A stretch of DNA of 49,927 bases from Lentibacillus juripiscarius JCM 12147 (lineage in GTDB: Bacteria; Bacillota; Bacilli; Bacillales_D; Amphibacillaceae): the NCBI GenBank assembly GCA_001311805.1, contig BBCA01000021.1:1-49927 (forward strand), written 5' to 3'. Within the stretch, counting starts at the first letter, position 1, and every line of letters starts with the position of its first letter. Both the position numbers and the translations under genes were made by a program. Below are positions 19,238-26,573 of this stretch, piece by piece. Under the pieces are notes generated by a model. That model was not told where the DNA came from. It did not search any database and saw only the letters and a list, made by a program, of their open reading frames with translations.

Positions 19238-19838
19238 ATGCCATTACGCTCAGGAATACTGTCTATACTGAGTCTTTCCGTTCTGCTTTTCGGTTGTCAG
19301 CAAAATGAACAAGAACGATCACTGCCTGAGGAGACAGACAATAATCGCTATATCCAAGTGGAAGATTCAAATCCAACTGAACAAAAAAACCTTTCCAACA
19401 ATGAAATAGCCGCCCATCTGTCCAATATCGCCGGGGATGTGCCAATGTCGAGGGTGCCACGTCTGTTGTGGCTGGACCATATGCCGTCGTAGGAATTGAC
19501 GTGGATAAAGATTTGGACCGTTCGCGAGTTGGTTCCATCAAATACGCCGTACTGGAAGCACTGCAAAAGGACCCTTATGGAAAGACAGCCGTTGTCGTTG
19601 CAGATGGTGACGTGGTTGAACGTATACGCTCGATGAGTGATAAAGCCGGCCAAGGCTACCCCGTTCAAGGTTTGTTGATGAACTGTCAGCAATTGTAGGG
19701 AGATACATGCCTGACTTCCCAATCAATGAGGATCGGCCTAAGGAACGAGATCAGAACAAAAAGTCCATACCGAAAGAAGATAAAGAGCAATTGGACGATG
19801 TGGAAGAAGAACAATCCAATCACAAGAACGAAGAATAA
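19238..19838 (+). CDS. ylaJ: YlaJ, YhcN/YlaJ-family sporulation lipoprotein, frameshifted
   Basis: A lipoprotein with signal ending LLFGC (Cys about residue 19), a polar linker and a YhcN/YlaJ domain (AGPYAVVGIDVDKDLDRSRV; GKTAVVVADGD). Members are tied to spores and germination in Bacillus. Two indels split it into three frames: near 19440 (one G lost, restores IAGDVANVEGATSVVAGPY), and T3 19671-19673 (one T lost, restores VQGFVDELSAIVGRYMPDFP). The corrected protein is about 200 residues with an acidic, charged C-terminal tail. The start has AAAGGAGGAG. A terminator follows the stop. Confidence 0.85.
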
Positions 19839-19842
19839 CAAG

Positions 19843-19880
19843 GGTGCACTCCCCCGGAATAGATGGGGAGTGCACCTTTT
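19843..19880 (+). terminator. Terminator of ylaJ
   Basis: A 12-bp perfect stem (19843-19854 with 19865-19876) is followed by four T. It may also serve the convergent small gene at 19890. Confidence 0.8.
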
Positions 19881-19889
19881 CGTGTTTAC

Positions 19890-20153
19890 TTATTCCTGTA
19901 TATTTTCTTCTTTCACCGTGTTGTAATAGTCCACGCCAAACTGGGAGCCTTCAGAAACCATTTTCGCGTTTTTCATCTGTGCCACATCTCTTACATCCAC
20001 TTGATCAGGCATTCCAGCATCCTTGAGTGTTGAATCAAACTGGCTTTCCCGGTTATCAGAACGGTTCTTTCTGTTTTGGCGGTTAATTAGCATATAACTT
20101 GTAACGCCGGCACCAAGAACTCCCGCCGCCGAAGCGATAAACCTCTTTTTCAT
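19890..20153 (-). CDS. Hypothetical small membrane-anchored protein
   Basis: I do not recognise a family. The 87-residue protein starts MKKRFIASAAGVLGAGVTSY, a lysine-rich start followed by a short hydrophobic stretch that looks like a signal or anchor. A strongly basic segment (NRQNRKNRSDNRES) and an acidic, hydrophilic C-terminus follow. The start at 20153 has GAGGGGGAT upstream; a longer in-frame start at 20192 lacks a good ribosome site. The frame is intact. It is convergent with ylaJ. Confidence 0.6.
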   Translation of the reverse strand: MKKRFIASAAGVLGAGVTSYMLINRQNRKNRSDNRESQFDSTLKDAGMPDQVDVRDVAQMKNAKMVSEGSQFGVDYYNTVKEENIQE

Positions 20154-20624
20154 CCAATCCCCCTCTCTCTCTCTCAAATGATTCTTTTCCATCCCTGTTC
20201 CCGTCTGGTTTAATTTGAAACATACACTTTTATACAGCGCCCAGTCGTGGTATAGTTAATAAGAAAGATGCTTCTAAAAGTTAAAGAAAGTTGCTTTTTA
20301 TATTTACCTGAGTGAATTTCATAATTCAATATCTACCTTTGAAATACAAAGAATTAGGTTATTGCGTTTGATTTCCACTTCAGGCGGACGCTTTCCGCGG
20401 GCGGCTGATGAGCCTCCTCAGGCTAACGCCTTGCGGGGTCTCATCTAGGCCTCTTATCCCGCAGGAGTCGTCCGCCTTCCGTTCCAATCTTCTAAGGTGG
20501 AGTACGAATGATTAAGTGTATTTTCAATTATAAGTTCGTATATTAAGCAAAAAAGTATTTATGAAATTCATTTACCTAAAAACAATTTCCATATACCCTG
20601 AACCTGTGCGTCGGAGGTGAAATA
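20154..20624. other. Gene-free gap holding a GC-rich repeat
   Basis: No gene is visible. It holds the promoter regions of the divergent small gene at 20153 and ylaI, and a palindromic repeat at 20371-20492. The stretch 20200-20370 is A/T rich with nothing I can name. Confidence 0.5.
20371..20492. repeat. GC-rich palindromic repeat of the common Bacillaceae type
   Basis: A block unlike its A/T-rich surroundings contains CGCTTTCCGCGGG, CTTGCGGGGTCTCATCT and CCCGCAGGAGTCGTCCGCC. The arms GGCGGACG (20383-20390) and CGTCCGCC (20469-20476) form an inverted repeat. I recognise this as a dispersed intergenic repeat common in Bacillus, Oceanobacillus and relatives. Role unknown; only one copy is seen here. 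Confidence 0.75.
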
Positions 20625-20825
20625 ATGAAAGTGAAATGTGTACTATGTGATACTGTTCATGATATAGAAGATAATTCACTAAAGGCCAAGCGTCTGCGCA
20701 ACCGCAGAATCACCATGTATTTGTGTGAAGAATGTGACGGACGGATTTATGACCGAACACAAAACGCACAAAACTGGCAACTTCCATCTATACGACGGAC
20801 ACAAAAAAAGAAAGACCTTATATAA
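20625..20825 (+). CDS. ylaI: YlaI, small zinc-ribbon protein (DUF2197)
   Basis: A 66-residue protein with two CxxC pairs (CVLC near residue 5 and CEEC near 36) that should bind one zinc, and the AKRLRNRRI block between them as in B. subtilis YlaI. The C-terminus is basic, suggesting nucleic-acid contact, but its role is unknown. The frame is intact. The ribosome site GGAGGTGA is strong. It is convergent with ylaH and shares a terminator. Confidence 0.9.
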   Translation: MKVKCVLCDTVHDIEDNSLKAKRLRNRRITMYLCEECDGRIYDRTQNAQNWQLPSIRRTQKKKDLI

Positions 20826-20852
20826 AAAACTCCCATCTATATGGGAGTTTTT
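20825..20852. terminator. Bidirectional terminator between ylaI and ylaH
   Basis: A 12-bp perfect stem (20825-20836 with 20841-20852) has A and T tracts on its two sides, between the convergent stops. Confidence 0.85.
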
Positions 20853-20854
20853 AA

Positions 20855-21166
20855 TTACTGGTGTTTCATTTTGCGTTTTCCGCTGTAAATGAAGACGATA
20901 CCGGTAAATGCCCAGAATTAGACATATAACAATCAGGCTGTCTGTCACCGGATAACCGACAAGACTGAAGAAATTCAGTATGAGCATACCAAATGCGAGC
21001 ATGATATAAACCAGCACCGACTTCAGGATTGGCAGCTTGCGGGCAAAGCCAAGCTTATATGCAATGGCTGAGAAAATCAGATTAACGATGTAAAAAGTCC
21101 AAAAACATTAATGCTATCCTGATAGCTTACAACCAAATCAAAAACAAAGCTGAAATTTGTGTCCAT
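20855..21166 (-). CDS. ylaH: YlaH-like membrane protein, frameshifted
   Basis: A small membrane protein of about 104 residues with three helices; function unknown. The start at 21166 has GGAGGATTTAA. Two indels: one T lost on the coding strand at A5 21092-21096 (restores NVFGLFYIVNLIFSAIAYKL), and one extra A at T4 20876-20879 (restores HLQRKRKMKHQ with stop at 20855-20857, flush with the terminator). The middle block LVYIMLAFGMLILNFFSLVG then GYPVTDSLIVICLILGIYR resembles B. subtilis YlaH, and the neighbouring ylaI and ylaF support the name. Confidence 0.78.
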
Positions 21167-21301
21167 TTAAATCCTCCATCCACTATTGCAATCAATCTCC
21201 TTTTCTATCATACTAAATCTTATGCTGGCATGCCAGAAAAATCGACAACTACATATACAACGATTGATTTGGCATAAACTTTTGGAAAATGGAGTGATTC
21301 G

Positions 21302-21471
21302 ATGCAAAAATTGACATACCAATGCTGTTACTGGCTTCCCTTGTCATATCTATGTTTATTCTTGTCGGAATTGCCATTGCTTTCCGGAATATTTGGCTCA
21401 TCTTATTATTCCTGTTGCTCGGGTCTTTGTTCATGGGTTTTGGACTGTCCCTGAAACGAAAAAGAAAGTGA
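21302..21471 (+). CDS. ylaF: YlaF-like small membrane protein, frameshifted
   Basis: A 56-residue protein with two membrane helices (ASLVISMFILVGIAIAF; LILLFLLLGSLFMGFGL) and a basic C-terminus KRKRK, resembling YlaF. Its first codons are out of frame because one A is missing from 21306-21310; adding it gives MQKIDIPMLLLASL. The start ATG has GGAGTG upstream. The stop lies in the hairpin shared with suhB. In B. subtilis the next gene is typA; here typA is absent between ylaF and ylaH. Confidence 0.7.
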
Positions 21472-21495
21472 CCTCCCGATGGAAGTCACTTTCTT
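21462..21495. terminator. Convergent hairpin overlapping ylaF and suhB stops
   Basis: An 11-bp perfect stem (21462-21472 with 21485-21495) carries the stop codons of both convergent genes. T tracts are short, so termination may be modest. Confidence 0.65.
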
Positions 21496-22292
21496 CCTTT
21501 CCGCAAATAATCATGAAGAATTTGCTCTTGTATAGCCGGGTTGCAGGTTAATACAGACGATTTTTGAGCAGGTTGATGGGCTCGCCGAATGAAGTTGTTG
21601 TCACGCCACCCACTTCATTCACGATGATAATCCCTGCTGCAATATCCCACGCAGAAAGTCCCATTGTCATGTAACCATCCAAGGCACCTTCTGCCACAAA
21701 GGCAAATTCAATCGCTGCTGATCCATATGACCTTGTACCTCTGACTGTTCTTACCATCTCCTGCATCTTTTCTTCATCAACAAGGTGGTTTTCACAGAGC
21801 CAAAAATGATTTACACCAAGAATGGATTCATGAAAGTTTTTCTTTAGGGAAAGCGGGGGCAGTTCTATCTCATTTTTAAATGCCCCTTCCCCTTTTTGGG
21901 CGCTGTATAGATTATCAGCCATGACATCATAAATCAGCCCAATTTCCCCAACACCATCATGATAAATACCGACGGAAATGGCGAAGTTTCTTTTTGATGA
22001 ACGAAATTCATCGTACCGTCAATCGGATCAATAATCCAGACAGTTCCATCAAGGGAGGTCACCTCATCGCCGTACCCCTCCTCACCGATAATGGAATGAT
22101 CCGGGTAGACGCTTTTTATCCTGTTCATAAAAAATACTCCGTGTCTTTATCCATAGTGGTCACGAGGTCATTGGCATCCGATTTTGTATCAATAGTCAGT
22201 GGATCATTAATACGCTCCCTGATTGCTTTTCCCGCTTCCAGGACCCACTCTCTTGCTAGCCCGTAAATTGCATCTCGATCTTGCCTATTCAT
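21486..22292 (-). CDS. suhB: SuhB/YktC inositol-phosphate phosphatase family, frameshifted
   Basis: Mg-dependent phosphatase of the inositol monophosphatase family. Motifs: IGEEGYGDE (metal ligand Glu), WIIDPIDGTMNFVH (the DPIDGT signature) and LSAWDIAAG (second metal-site motif), in the usual order. Three single-base losses break it: T on the coding strand at A6 22129-22134, A at T5 21991-21995 (restores HQKRNFAISVGIYHDG), and A at T5 21561-21565 (restores LLKKSSVLTCNPAIQEQIL). The corrected length is about 269 residues. ATG at 22292 with GGAGG. Confidence 0.9.
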
Positions 22293-22387
22293 TTGTATGC
22301 CTCCAGTTTTTTCAATCTGCTGCCATCATACCAAATAAACGGACAATAATCACACTTAGGGTCATTTCCGGAGGCAGGAATGTACCT

Positions 22388-22415
22388 TTAGAATAACTTG
22401 GTTTTCACCAGGCCT
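22388..22415 (-). repeat. Hairpin repeat family 2, partial copy
   Basis: On the minus strand this reads TGGTGAAAACCAAGTTATTC followed by TAA, matching the right half of the copy at 37988-38039 with two differences. The left half is only loosely similar. It lies in the gap between suhB and the small gene at 22805. Confidence 0.4.
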
Positions 22416-22470
22416 CGATTTTCTGATAAGGTCAACCATAACCCGTACTTGTTGACGTTAGAACAATAAA

Positions 22471-22524
22471 ATGACCCCAATTGATTCATACCCATAAAAA
22501 GAGTATATGTAATTTTGGGGTCAT
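22471..22524 (-). terminator. Possible terminator of the 22536 gene
   Basis: A 10-bp inverted repeat (22471-22480 with 22515-22524) with a long 34-base loop lies after the stop, with T-rich sequence on the minus strand. The long loop lowers confidence. Confidence 0.45.
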
Positions 22525-22535
22525 CTTCCTCTGTC

Positions 22536-22805
22536 TTATTCCTGTAATTGCAAAAGCCTTGCACGAAGCGCTTTCAGTTTTTCTTTCGATTTGATGATTT
22601 GCACGCTGTCATTGGCCTGGATAGCATCATATAGCGTCATCAGTTCATAATCAATTTCAATGCGGATAACGGGCAGTTTGCTTTTGTCAGCTTTTCTTCT
22701 TAGATCCTCCATCACATATTTCACGTCACCCACAACCTTTCAATCGCTTTTATTATGTATATGCTGCTGTATTTCGATTCGTTCATCGTTTGTTTGTTCA
22801 TCCAT
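22536..22805 (-). CDS. Hypothetical helical protein, probably with two compensating indels
   Basis: The clear part is 65 residues (GDVKYVMEDLRRKADKSKLP ... SKEKLKALRARLLQLQE), charged and helical. I do not recognise a family; the position resembles B. subtilis ykzI. It lacks a good start of its own. A 20-codon ORF starting ATG 22805, behind a GGTGAGAGGGA ribosome site, runs into it in the same frame but with a TGA between. One extra A at T4 22748-22751 plus one G missing near 22733 would fuse them into an 89-residue protein through HNKAIERLVGDVKY. This is inferred. Confidence 0.5.
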
Positions 22806-22923
22806 TCCCTCTCACCTGCTATCAAAACATTCAGATAAGTGTTGTTGCTTGACTTGCTTCTCTTTTTTCACTAATAATATGACTACCATCAATTGAATGA
22901 AGACAAGGAGGGGATTGAAGCTT

Positions 22924-23544
22924 ATGGATTTTACAGGTTTTATGGAAGAGGATTTTGATGCCTTCACAATCGACGGCTTGGATGAACGGATGGAAGCCAT
23001 CAGAGAACGCATACAGCCGAAATTCAAGTCAATTGGGGACGAGCTTTCCGGGCCCTTATCGGAAATGACAGGCAAAGAGATGCATGTACATATTGCCAAA
23101 CATGCCAGAAGAACGAAAAATCCGCCAAACGATACGTGGATGGCATTCTGTCATGATAAAAGAGGATATAAGAAGCACCCGCATTTCCAGATCGGGCTGT
23201 TTGATGACCATTTGTTCATGTGGCTCGCCTATATTTACGAGCTGCCTGGTAAAGAGAATATTGCCAAAGCGTTTTTAAACCACACTGCTGATATCAAACA
23301 ATCGATTCCGGGCCATTATGTTGTTTCACTCGATCATACAAAAAAAGATGCAGAGACATTGGAAAACATTGATCTTGAACAAGCGCTGGCACGGCTTCAA
23401 AACGTTAAAAAGGCAGAATTTCTGATTGGCAGGCATTTCAAGCCAGGTGACCCTGTCCTGAGAGACCCGGAGCGTTTTATACAAGAAGCTCGGGCCACTT
23501 TCAGCACACTCACACCCCTGTTCAACATCTCGATGGATCAGTAA
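22924..23544 (+). CDS. yktB: YktB, UPF0637/DUF1054 protein
   Basis: An intact protein of 206 residues from ATG 22924 (GGAGGGGATT ribosome site), preferred over an upstream in-frame ATG at 22897. Family blocks include FTGFMEEDFDAFTIDGLDER, AKHARRTKNPPNDTWMAF and HPHFQIGLFDDHLFMWLA. Soluble; function unknown. It is convergent with yktA and shares a terminator, the same neighbours as in B. subtilis. Confidence 0.9.
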   Translation: MDFTGFMEEDFDAFTIDGLDERMEAIRERIQPKFKSIGDELSGPLSEMTGKEMHVHIAKHARRTKNPPNDTWMAFCHDKRGYKKHPHFQIGLFDDHLFMWLAYIYELPGKENIAKAFLNHTADIKQSIPGHYVVSLDHTKKDAETLENIDLEQALARLQNVKKAEFLIGRHFKPGDPVLRDPERFIQEARATFSTLTPLFNISMDQ

Positions 23545-23560
23545 GAGCGCGGTGAACGAA

Positions 23561-23589
23561 AAAAGACCTTTCATCATGAAAGGTCTTTT
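23561..23589. terminator. Bidirectional terminator between yktB and yktA
   Basis: A 13-bp perfect stem (23561-23573 with 23577-23589) with three-base loop lies between two convergent stops. Confidence 0.85.
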
Positions 23590-23591
23590 CG

Positions 23592-23861
23592 TCATTTCAT
23601 ACGAATATTTTTCTGGTCACTGTTTCTGGCTTTTTTTACAACTGGAAAAGCAGCATAGCCTGATGCTTGCTCAAACTCTCGAAAATACGTTTTTTTCCTC
23701 ACTTTTGGAAGGGACAATACGCTTGAACTTCTGATAAGCAGCAAGCACATCCTCCCGCGCGACCTGTTTCTCATACGCCTGCTCCACAAGAGAAAAAAGT
23801 TCACAACATCAATCACTTCCTGCTTAGACCATTCATCGTCAAGCGGATAATGATAATTCAT
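23592..23861 (-). CDS. yktA: YktA, UPF0223 family protein, two compensating indels
   Basis: The open frame is continuous for 89 codons, but its middle third is out of register. A base is missing at A6 23793-23798 and one is extra at T7 23690-23696. Correcting both gives [20 protein letters not shown] and [20 protein letters not shown], the UPF0223 pattern; the start [20 protein letters not shown] is unaffected. This is a warning that an uninterrupted ORF here can still hold wrong residues. Small soluble protein of unknown function. Confidence 0.88.
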   Translation of the reverse strand: MNYHYPLDDEWSKQEVIDVVNFFLLWSRRMRNRSRGRMCLLLIRSSSVLSLPKVRKKTYFREFEQASGYAAFPVVKKARNSDQKNIRMK

Positions 23862-23876
23862 CGCTTGTGTGTCACC

Positions 23877-24833
23877 TCATTCACTCCATTTTCGTCTGAT
23901 TGCACTGGCTTCCTCCAGCATGGTATCGATTAGCTCACTGACAGAGGGTGTATCCTGGATTCTTGCTGCACTTTGACCGGCCCAGCCAAATCCTTTCGTA
24001 TCATCGCCGGCGTAAATATAGCGTTTGTTCGCTTCCCCACTTATATGCCCCTTGAGTGATTCGTAGTCTCCATGCTGTTTTTCAAGTTCCAATATTTCAT
24101 CCGTCCAGGAATTTTACGCCCGGGCTGGTGTTCCAAGTGAACGCTTGATGACAACCGTCGCATCTTCTTTAGCATCCATCAGTGCCTGTTTATAAGCAGG
24201 ATGCGCATCAACACATTCCTTTGCGGCAATGAAGCGGGTACCCATTTCAATTCCTTCCGCACCGAGTGCAAATGCAGCCATCATACTCCGCCCATCAGCA
24301 ATACCGCCTGAAGCAATAACAGGAATCGACACTGCATCCACAACTTGCGGGGCCAGCACGAATGTGCCGGTATCACCACGACCAAGATGGCCGCCCCCTT
24401 CATGGCCCACTACCATGACCGCGTCTGCCCCAAGTTCTTCTGCCTTCTCGGCTTGCCTGCGTGCAGCTGTCAAAACCAGCTTTTTAATTGGATGGGCGTG
24501 AACCATGTCAAGAACAGGCTTGGGATTACCACCGGTCACAGATATGGCCGGCACTTCTTCATCGATTGCAACCTGCACCATATGCTCAAAAGGCCGGCGA
24601 TGCTGTCCGATGGCAAAATTCACCCCAAATGGTTTGTCGGTCATTTTTTTCACCTTATGGATTTCCTCACGAAGCGCTTCAGGGCCATCCAGACTCATTG
24701 CTGTAATTTGCCCCAATCCTCCGGCATTGGATACAGCTGCCGCCAGGTCGGCGTATGCCAGGTAAGCAAGACCACCCTGGATAATCGGATAATCAATATG
24801 TAACAGCTTCGTTACCTCCGTCTCCCACTTCAT
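23877..24833 (-). CDS. Nitronate monooxygenase family FMN enzyme, interrupted by an in-frame stop
   Basis: FMN-dependent TIM-barrel enzyme of the nitronate monooxygenase/2-nitropropane dioxygenase family that oxidises alkyl nitronates. Motifs: DYPIIQGGLAYLAYADLAAA, VVGHEGGGHLGR, and the phosphate-binding IPVIASGGIADGRS. A TAA at 24114-24116 interrupts it after GTPARA, yet the same frame continues as NSWTDEILELEKQHGDYESL to 23877. The family usually has ARALKN here, so three bases lost from a T/A run would explain it better than a substitution. Start ATG 24833. It is 15 bp from yktA, same strand. Confidence 0.88.
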
Positions 24834-24901
24834 AGAATACCCCCCCATTTTTCTTTTATGATAGCATTTCATACCCAATGCTGGCTAATTATTAACCGAA
24901 C

Positions 24902-24955
24902 ATTAGAAAAAACTACGGCTTTCACCAAAACTTTATAGTGATTACCGTAGTTTTG
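24902..24955 (-). repeat. Hairpin repeat family 2, copy A
   Basis: The arms AAAACTACGG (24909-24918 and 24945-24954, inverted) enclose a partly palindromic loop. The minus strand (ACTACGG, TCACTATAAAG, TTGGTGAAAGCC, AGTTTTT, TCTAAT in order) aligns with copies at 37988-38039 and 45250-45296. It lies directly downstream of the SR1 terminator. Confidence 0.75.
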
Positions 24956-24957
24956 TT

Positions 24958-25146
24958 TATAAAAAAAGCTGTATCGATAACATACAGCTTTTCGAATCTG
25001 AAAACGTATTCAATTCTGATTACAATCCGGGCAAGTTCCAAACAGTGTCGTTACTTTTTCATCATCAAAATGTTCGATAACTTCCTGGCAGTCCTGACAG
25101 ATAATAGTCCCCATTATTCCCAGCTCCTTTGATCAAACTGTAATGT
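24958..25146 (-). ncRNA. sr1: SR1-type dual-function small RNA
   Basis: A compact transcription unit of about 190 nt. Promoter: TTGATT (25176-25181), 17-base spacer, TATAAT (25153-25158). It has a ribosome site and a 34-codon ORF resembling the SR1P peptide, and a strong terminator stem (24967-24974 with 24982-24989, extended by A/T pairs) followed by a T run. In B. subtilis SR1 lies between pdhD and speA near yktA; here it lies between yktA/nitronate monooxygenase and pdhD. SR1 is known there as a base-pairing regulator of ahrC mRNA and messenger for SR1P, controlled by CcpN and CcpA. I cannot show the ahrC pairing here. Ends are inferred from promoter and terminator. Confidence 0.8.
25010..25114 (-). 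CDS. sr1P: SR1P, GapA-binding peptide
   Basis: A 34-residue peptide beginning MGTIICQDCQEVIEHFDDEK and ending with a second cysteine pair (GTCPDCNQN). It matches my memory of B. subtilis SR1P, which starts MGTIVCQDC and has the EDEKVT.LYGTC block. SR1P binds glyceraldehyde-3-phosphate dehydrogenase GapA and promotes its association with RNase J1. The two CxxC pairs suggest zinc binding. Both GapA-linked partners are relevant here: rnjA lies in the same window. The ribosome site is AAAGGAG, about nine bases before the ATG. Confidence 0.85.
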   Translation of the reverse strand: MGTIICQDCQEVIEHFDDEKVTTLFGTCPDCNQN

Positions 25147-25152
25147 GATTTT

Positions 25153-25181
25153 ATTATAGTATGACACAGTCGACAAATCAA
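25153..25181 (-). promoter_or_regulatory. Sigma-A promoter of SR1
   Basis: Near-consensus boxes on the minus strand: TTGATT and TATAAT with a 17-base spacer; the start point should be near 25146. CcpN operators would be expected around it by analogy but I cannot define them. Confidence 0.75.
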
Positions 25182-25223
25182 CCTTAAATTAGTATATCAT
25201 ATTATTAAGTTTATGTTTTGTGC

Positions 25224-25252
25224 AAAAAACAGCCAGTTATGAGCAACCGGCT
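25224..25252 (-). terminator. Terminator of the polysaccharide deacetylase gene
   Basis: An 8-bp stem with one G-T pair (25231-25238 with 25245-25252) is followed on the minus strand by a T run (A run 25224-25229), ten bases after the gene's stop. Confidence 0.7.
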
Positions 25253-25261
25253 GCTTATTGT

Positions 25262-26144
25262 TTATTCCTTTGTCTGTATAAGGGCTGGGTCAACGATTTC
25301 ATATCCTTTGGCTCGTAGACCTTCTATAATATCCGGCAGCGCTTCAGCAGTCCATTCGCGATCATGCATCAGCAGATTGGCGCCTGGTTTCAGCAAGCTA
25401 TAAGGGACATCAACTTCTGGACCTTTACCCGTGACCATAGCTTCTGTTAGCTTTTCGGCATCCATATATGGTTCAAAATAATCATAGCCATACGTCCAAT
25501 TCATCGTCACCATACCTTCGTCCGCAGCGATTTGTCGCGAGAAATCCGTGTTTTCACCGTGTGGCGCTCTGAAAAATTGCGGCCGTTCCCCGATTATACC
25601 TTCTATCCTATCATTCAGGCTGACAATTTCTTCTTTTTGCTTCTCGGTCGACAAATCAGACAGAAGTTTGTGATTATATGTATGGTTGCCTATTGCAAAT
25701 CCCATATCATGAACTTGCTGCAGTGTTTTCTTATCCTCAGAGTCCAGAGAATGACCATTACAATGGCGCTAGTCCAAGTCTTTTTAACGTATTTGCCATT
25801 TTCAAAGCATGTCCATCAGGTGCATCATCAATTGTCAGCAATACTACTTTTTCATTTCCTTCTTCGTTGACAGGCACCACAGAAGAAGTTTCCTCATCTA
25901 TTTGATAAATGGGTTCTGTAGTTTTTTCCTTGTCCTTGTCCATCCGGTTTTCCTGTGTCTGTTCTTCCTCATTTGCGTCCTCTTCCGGCTCATTCTTGCT
26001 GGTTTCAGCATCATTCTTTGTCGATTCCTGTGTCTTTTCCTGGTCTTCTCCCTGTTTGCTTTCCCTTTCTGCATCTGAGGTAATGTCTGCACATCCGGTT
26101 ATTAGTAATATAATTGCAAGGACAAGCCATATAATGTTTTTCAA
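25262..26144 (-). CDS. Polysaccharide deacetylase lipoprotein, frame-disrupted
   Basis: A lipoprotein (signal ending LLITGC, Cys about residue 18) with an unusually acidic, Glu/Lys/Gln-rich linker of about 80 residues, then a NodB polysaccharide deacetylase domain. Domain motifs: VVLLTIDDAPDGHA (motif 1, Asp pair), IGNHTYNHKLL (HxxxH metal site), FFRAPHGENT (motif 3), and LLMHDREW. It probably deacetylates cell-wall glycans outside the membrane. The frame breaks near 25759-25772; a net loss of two bases would give a sensible VNGHSLDSEDKKTLQQ continuation, so more than one indel is likely. Residues there cannot be trusted. Confidence 0.8.
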
Positions 26145-26573
26145 ACTGTGCCTCCTTGTCTTTTCCTCTGATCTTATTATACAGTATAAAATAGAAACTT
26201 GACTACATCCTTTGTTTACTAACTTCGGATATGGGTTTACGTATACAGTATGAATTGGATATAAAGGGGGAGAATAGAACTACATTTTGGTTGAATTGTT
26301 GCTGTGAGTATGTTTAAATACTTAACGGTGCCAATTCGACATAACTCGAACAATTACATAGAAAGGGGCGGAGAATTTGAAAAAATCACACGCATCTTTT
26401 ATTAAATAGAAAAATTATAAAATCCTCCGTGATCATCATTATTTTCATTTATATGGGGGTTATATCCGGTCTTATGTTTTCAAAACACGGTATATCAAAA
26501 CGTTGAAAACAAGACGAGAAGCCGGTTTGTTATACGACGAAATTTTCGAAAAAAGATATAGGGAGGTCTTACT
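26145..26573. other. Gap upstream of the BCCT gene with a possible tiny ORF
   Basis: No firm gene. From TTG near 26377 (AAGGGGCGGAG upstream) a short reading frame KKSHASFIK breaks and resumes as RKIIKSSVIIIIFIYMGVIS then GLMFSKHG, a possible one-helix peptide of about 43 residues if one indel is corrected. This may be a small membrane protein or a relic. The region should also hold promoters for the deacetylase gene and for the BCCT gene; I cannot place them well. Confidence 0.35.
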
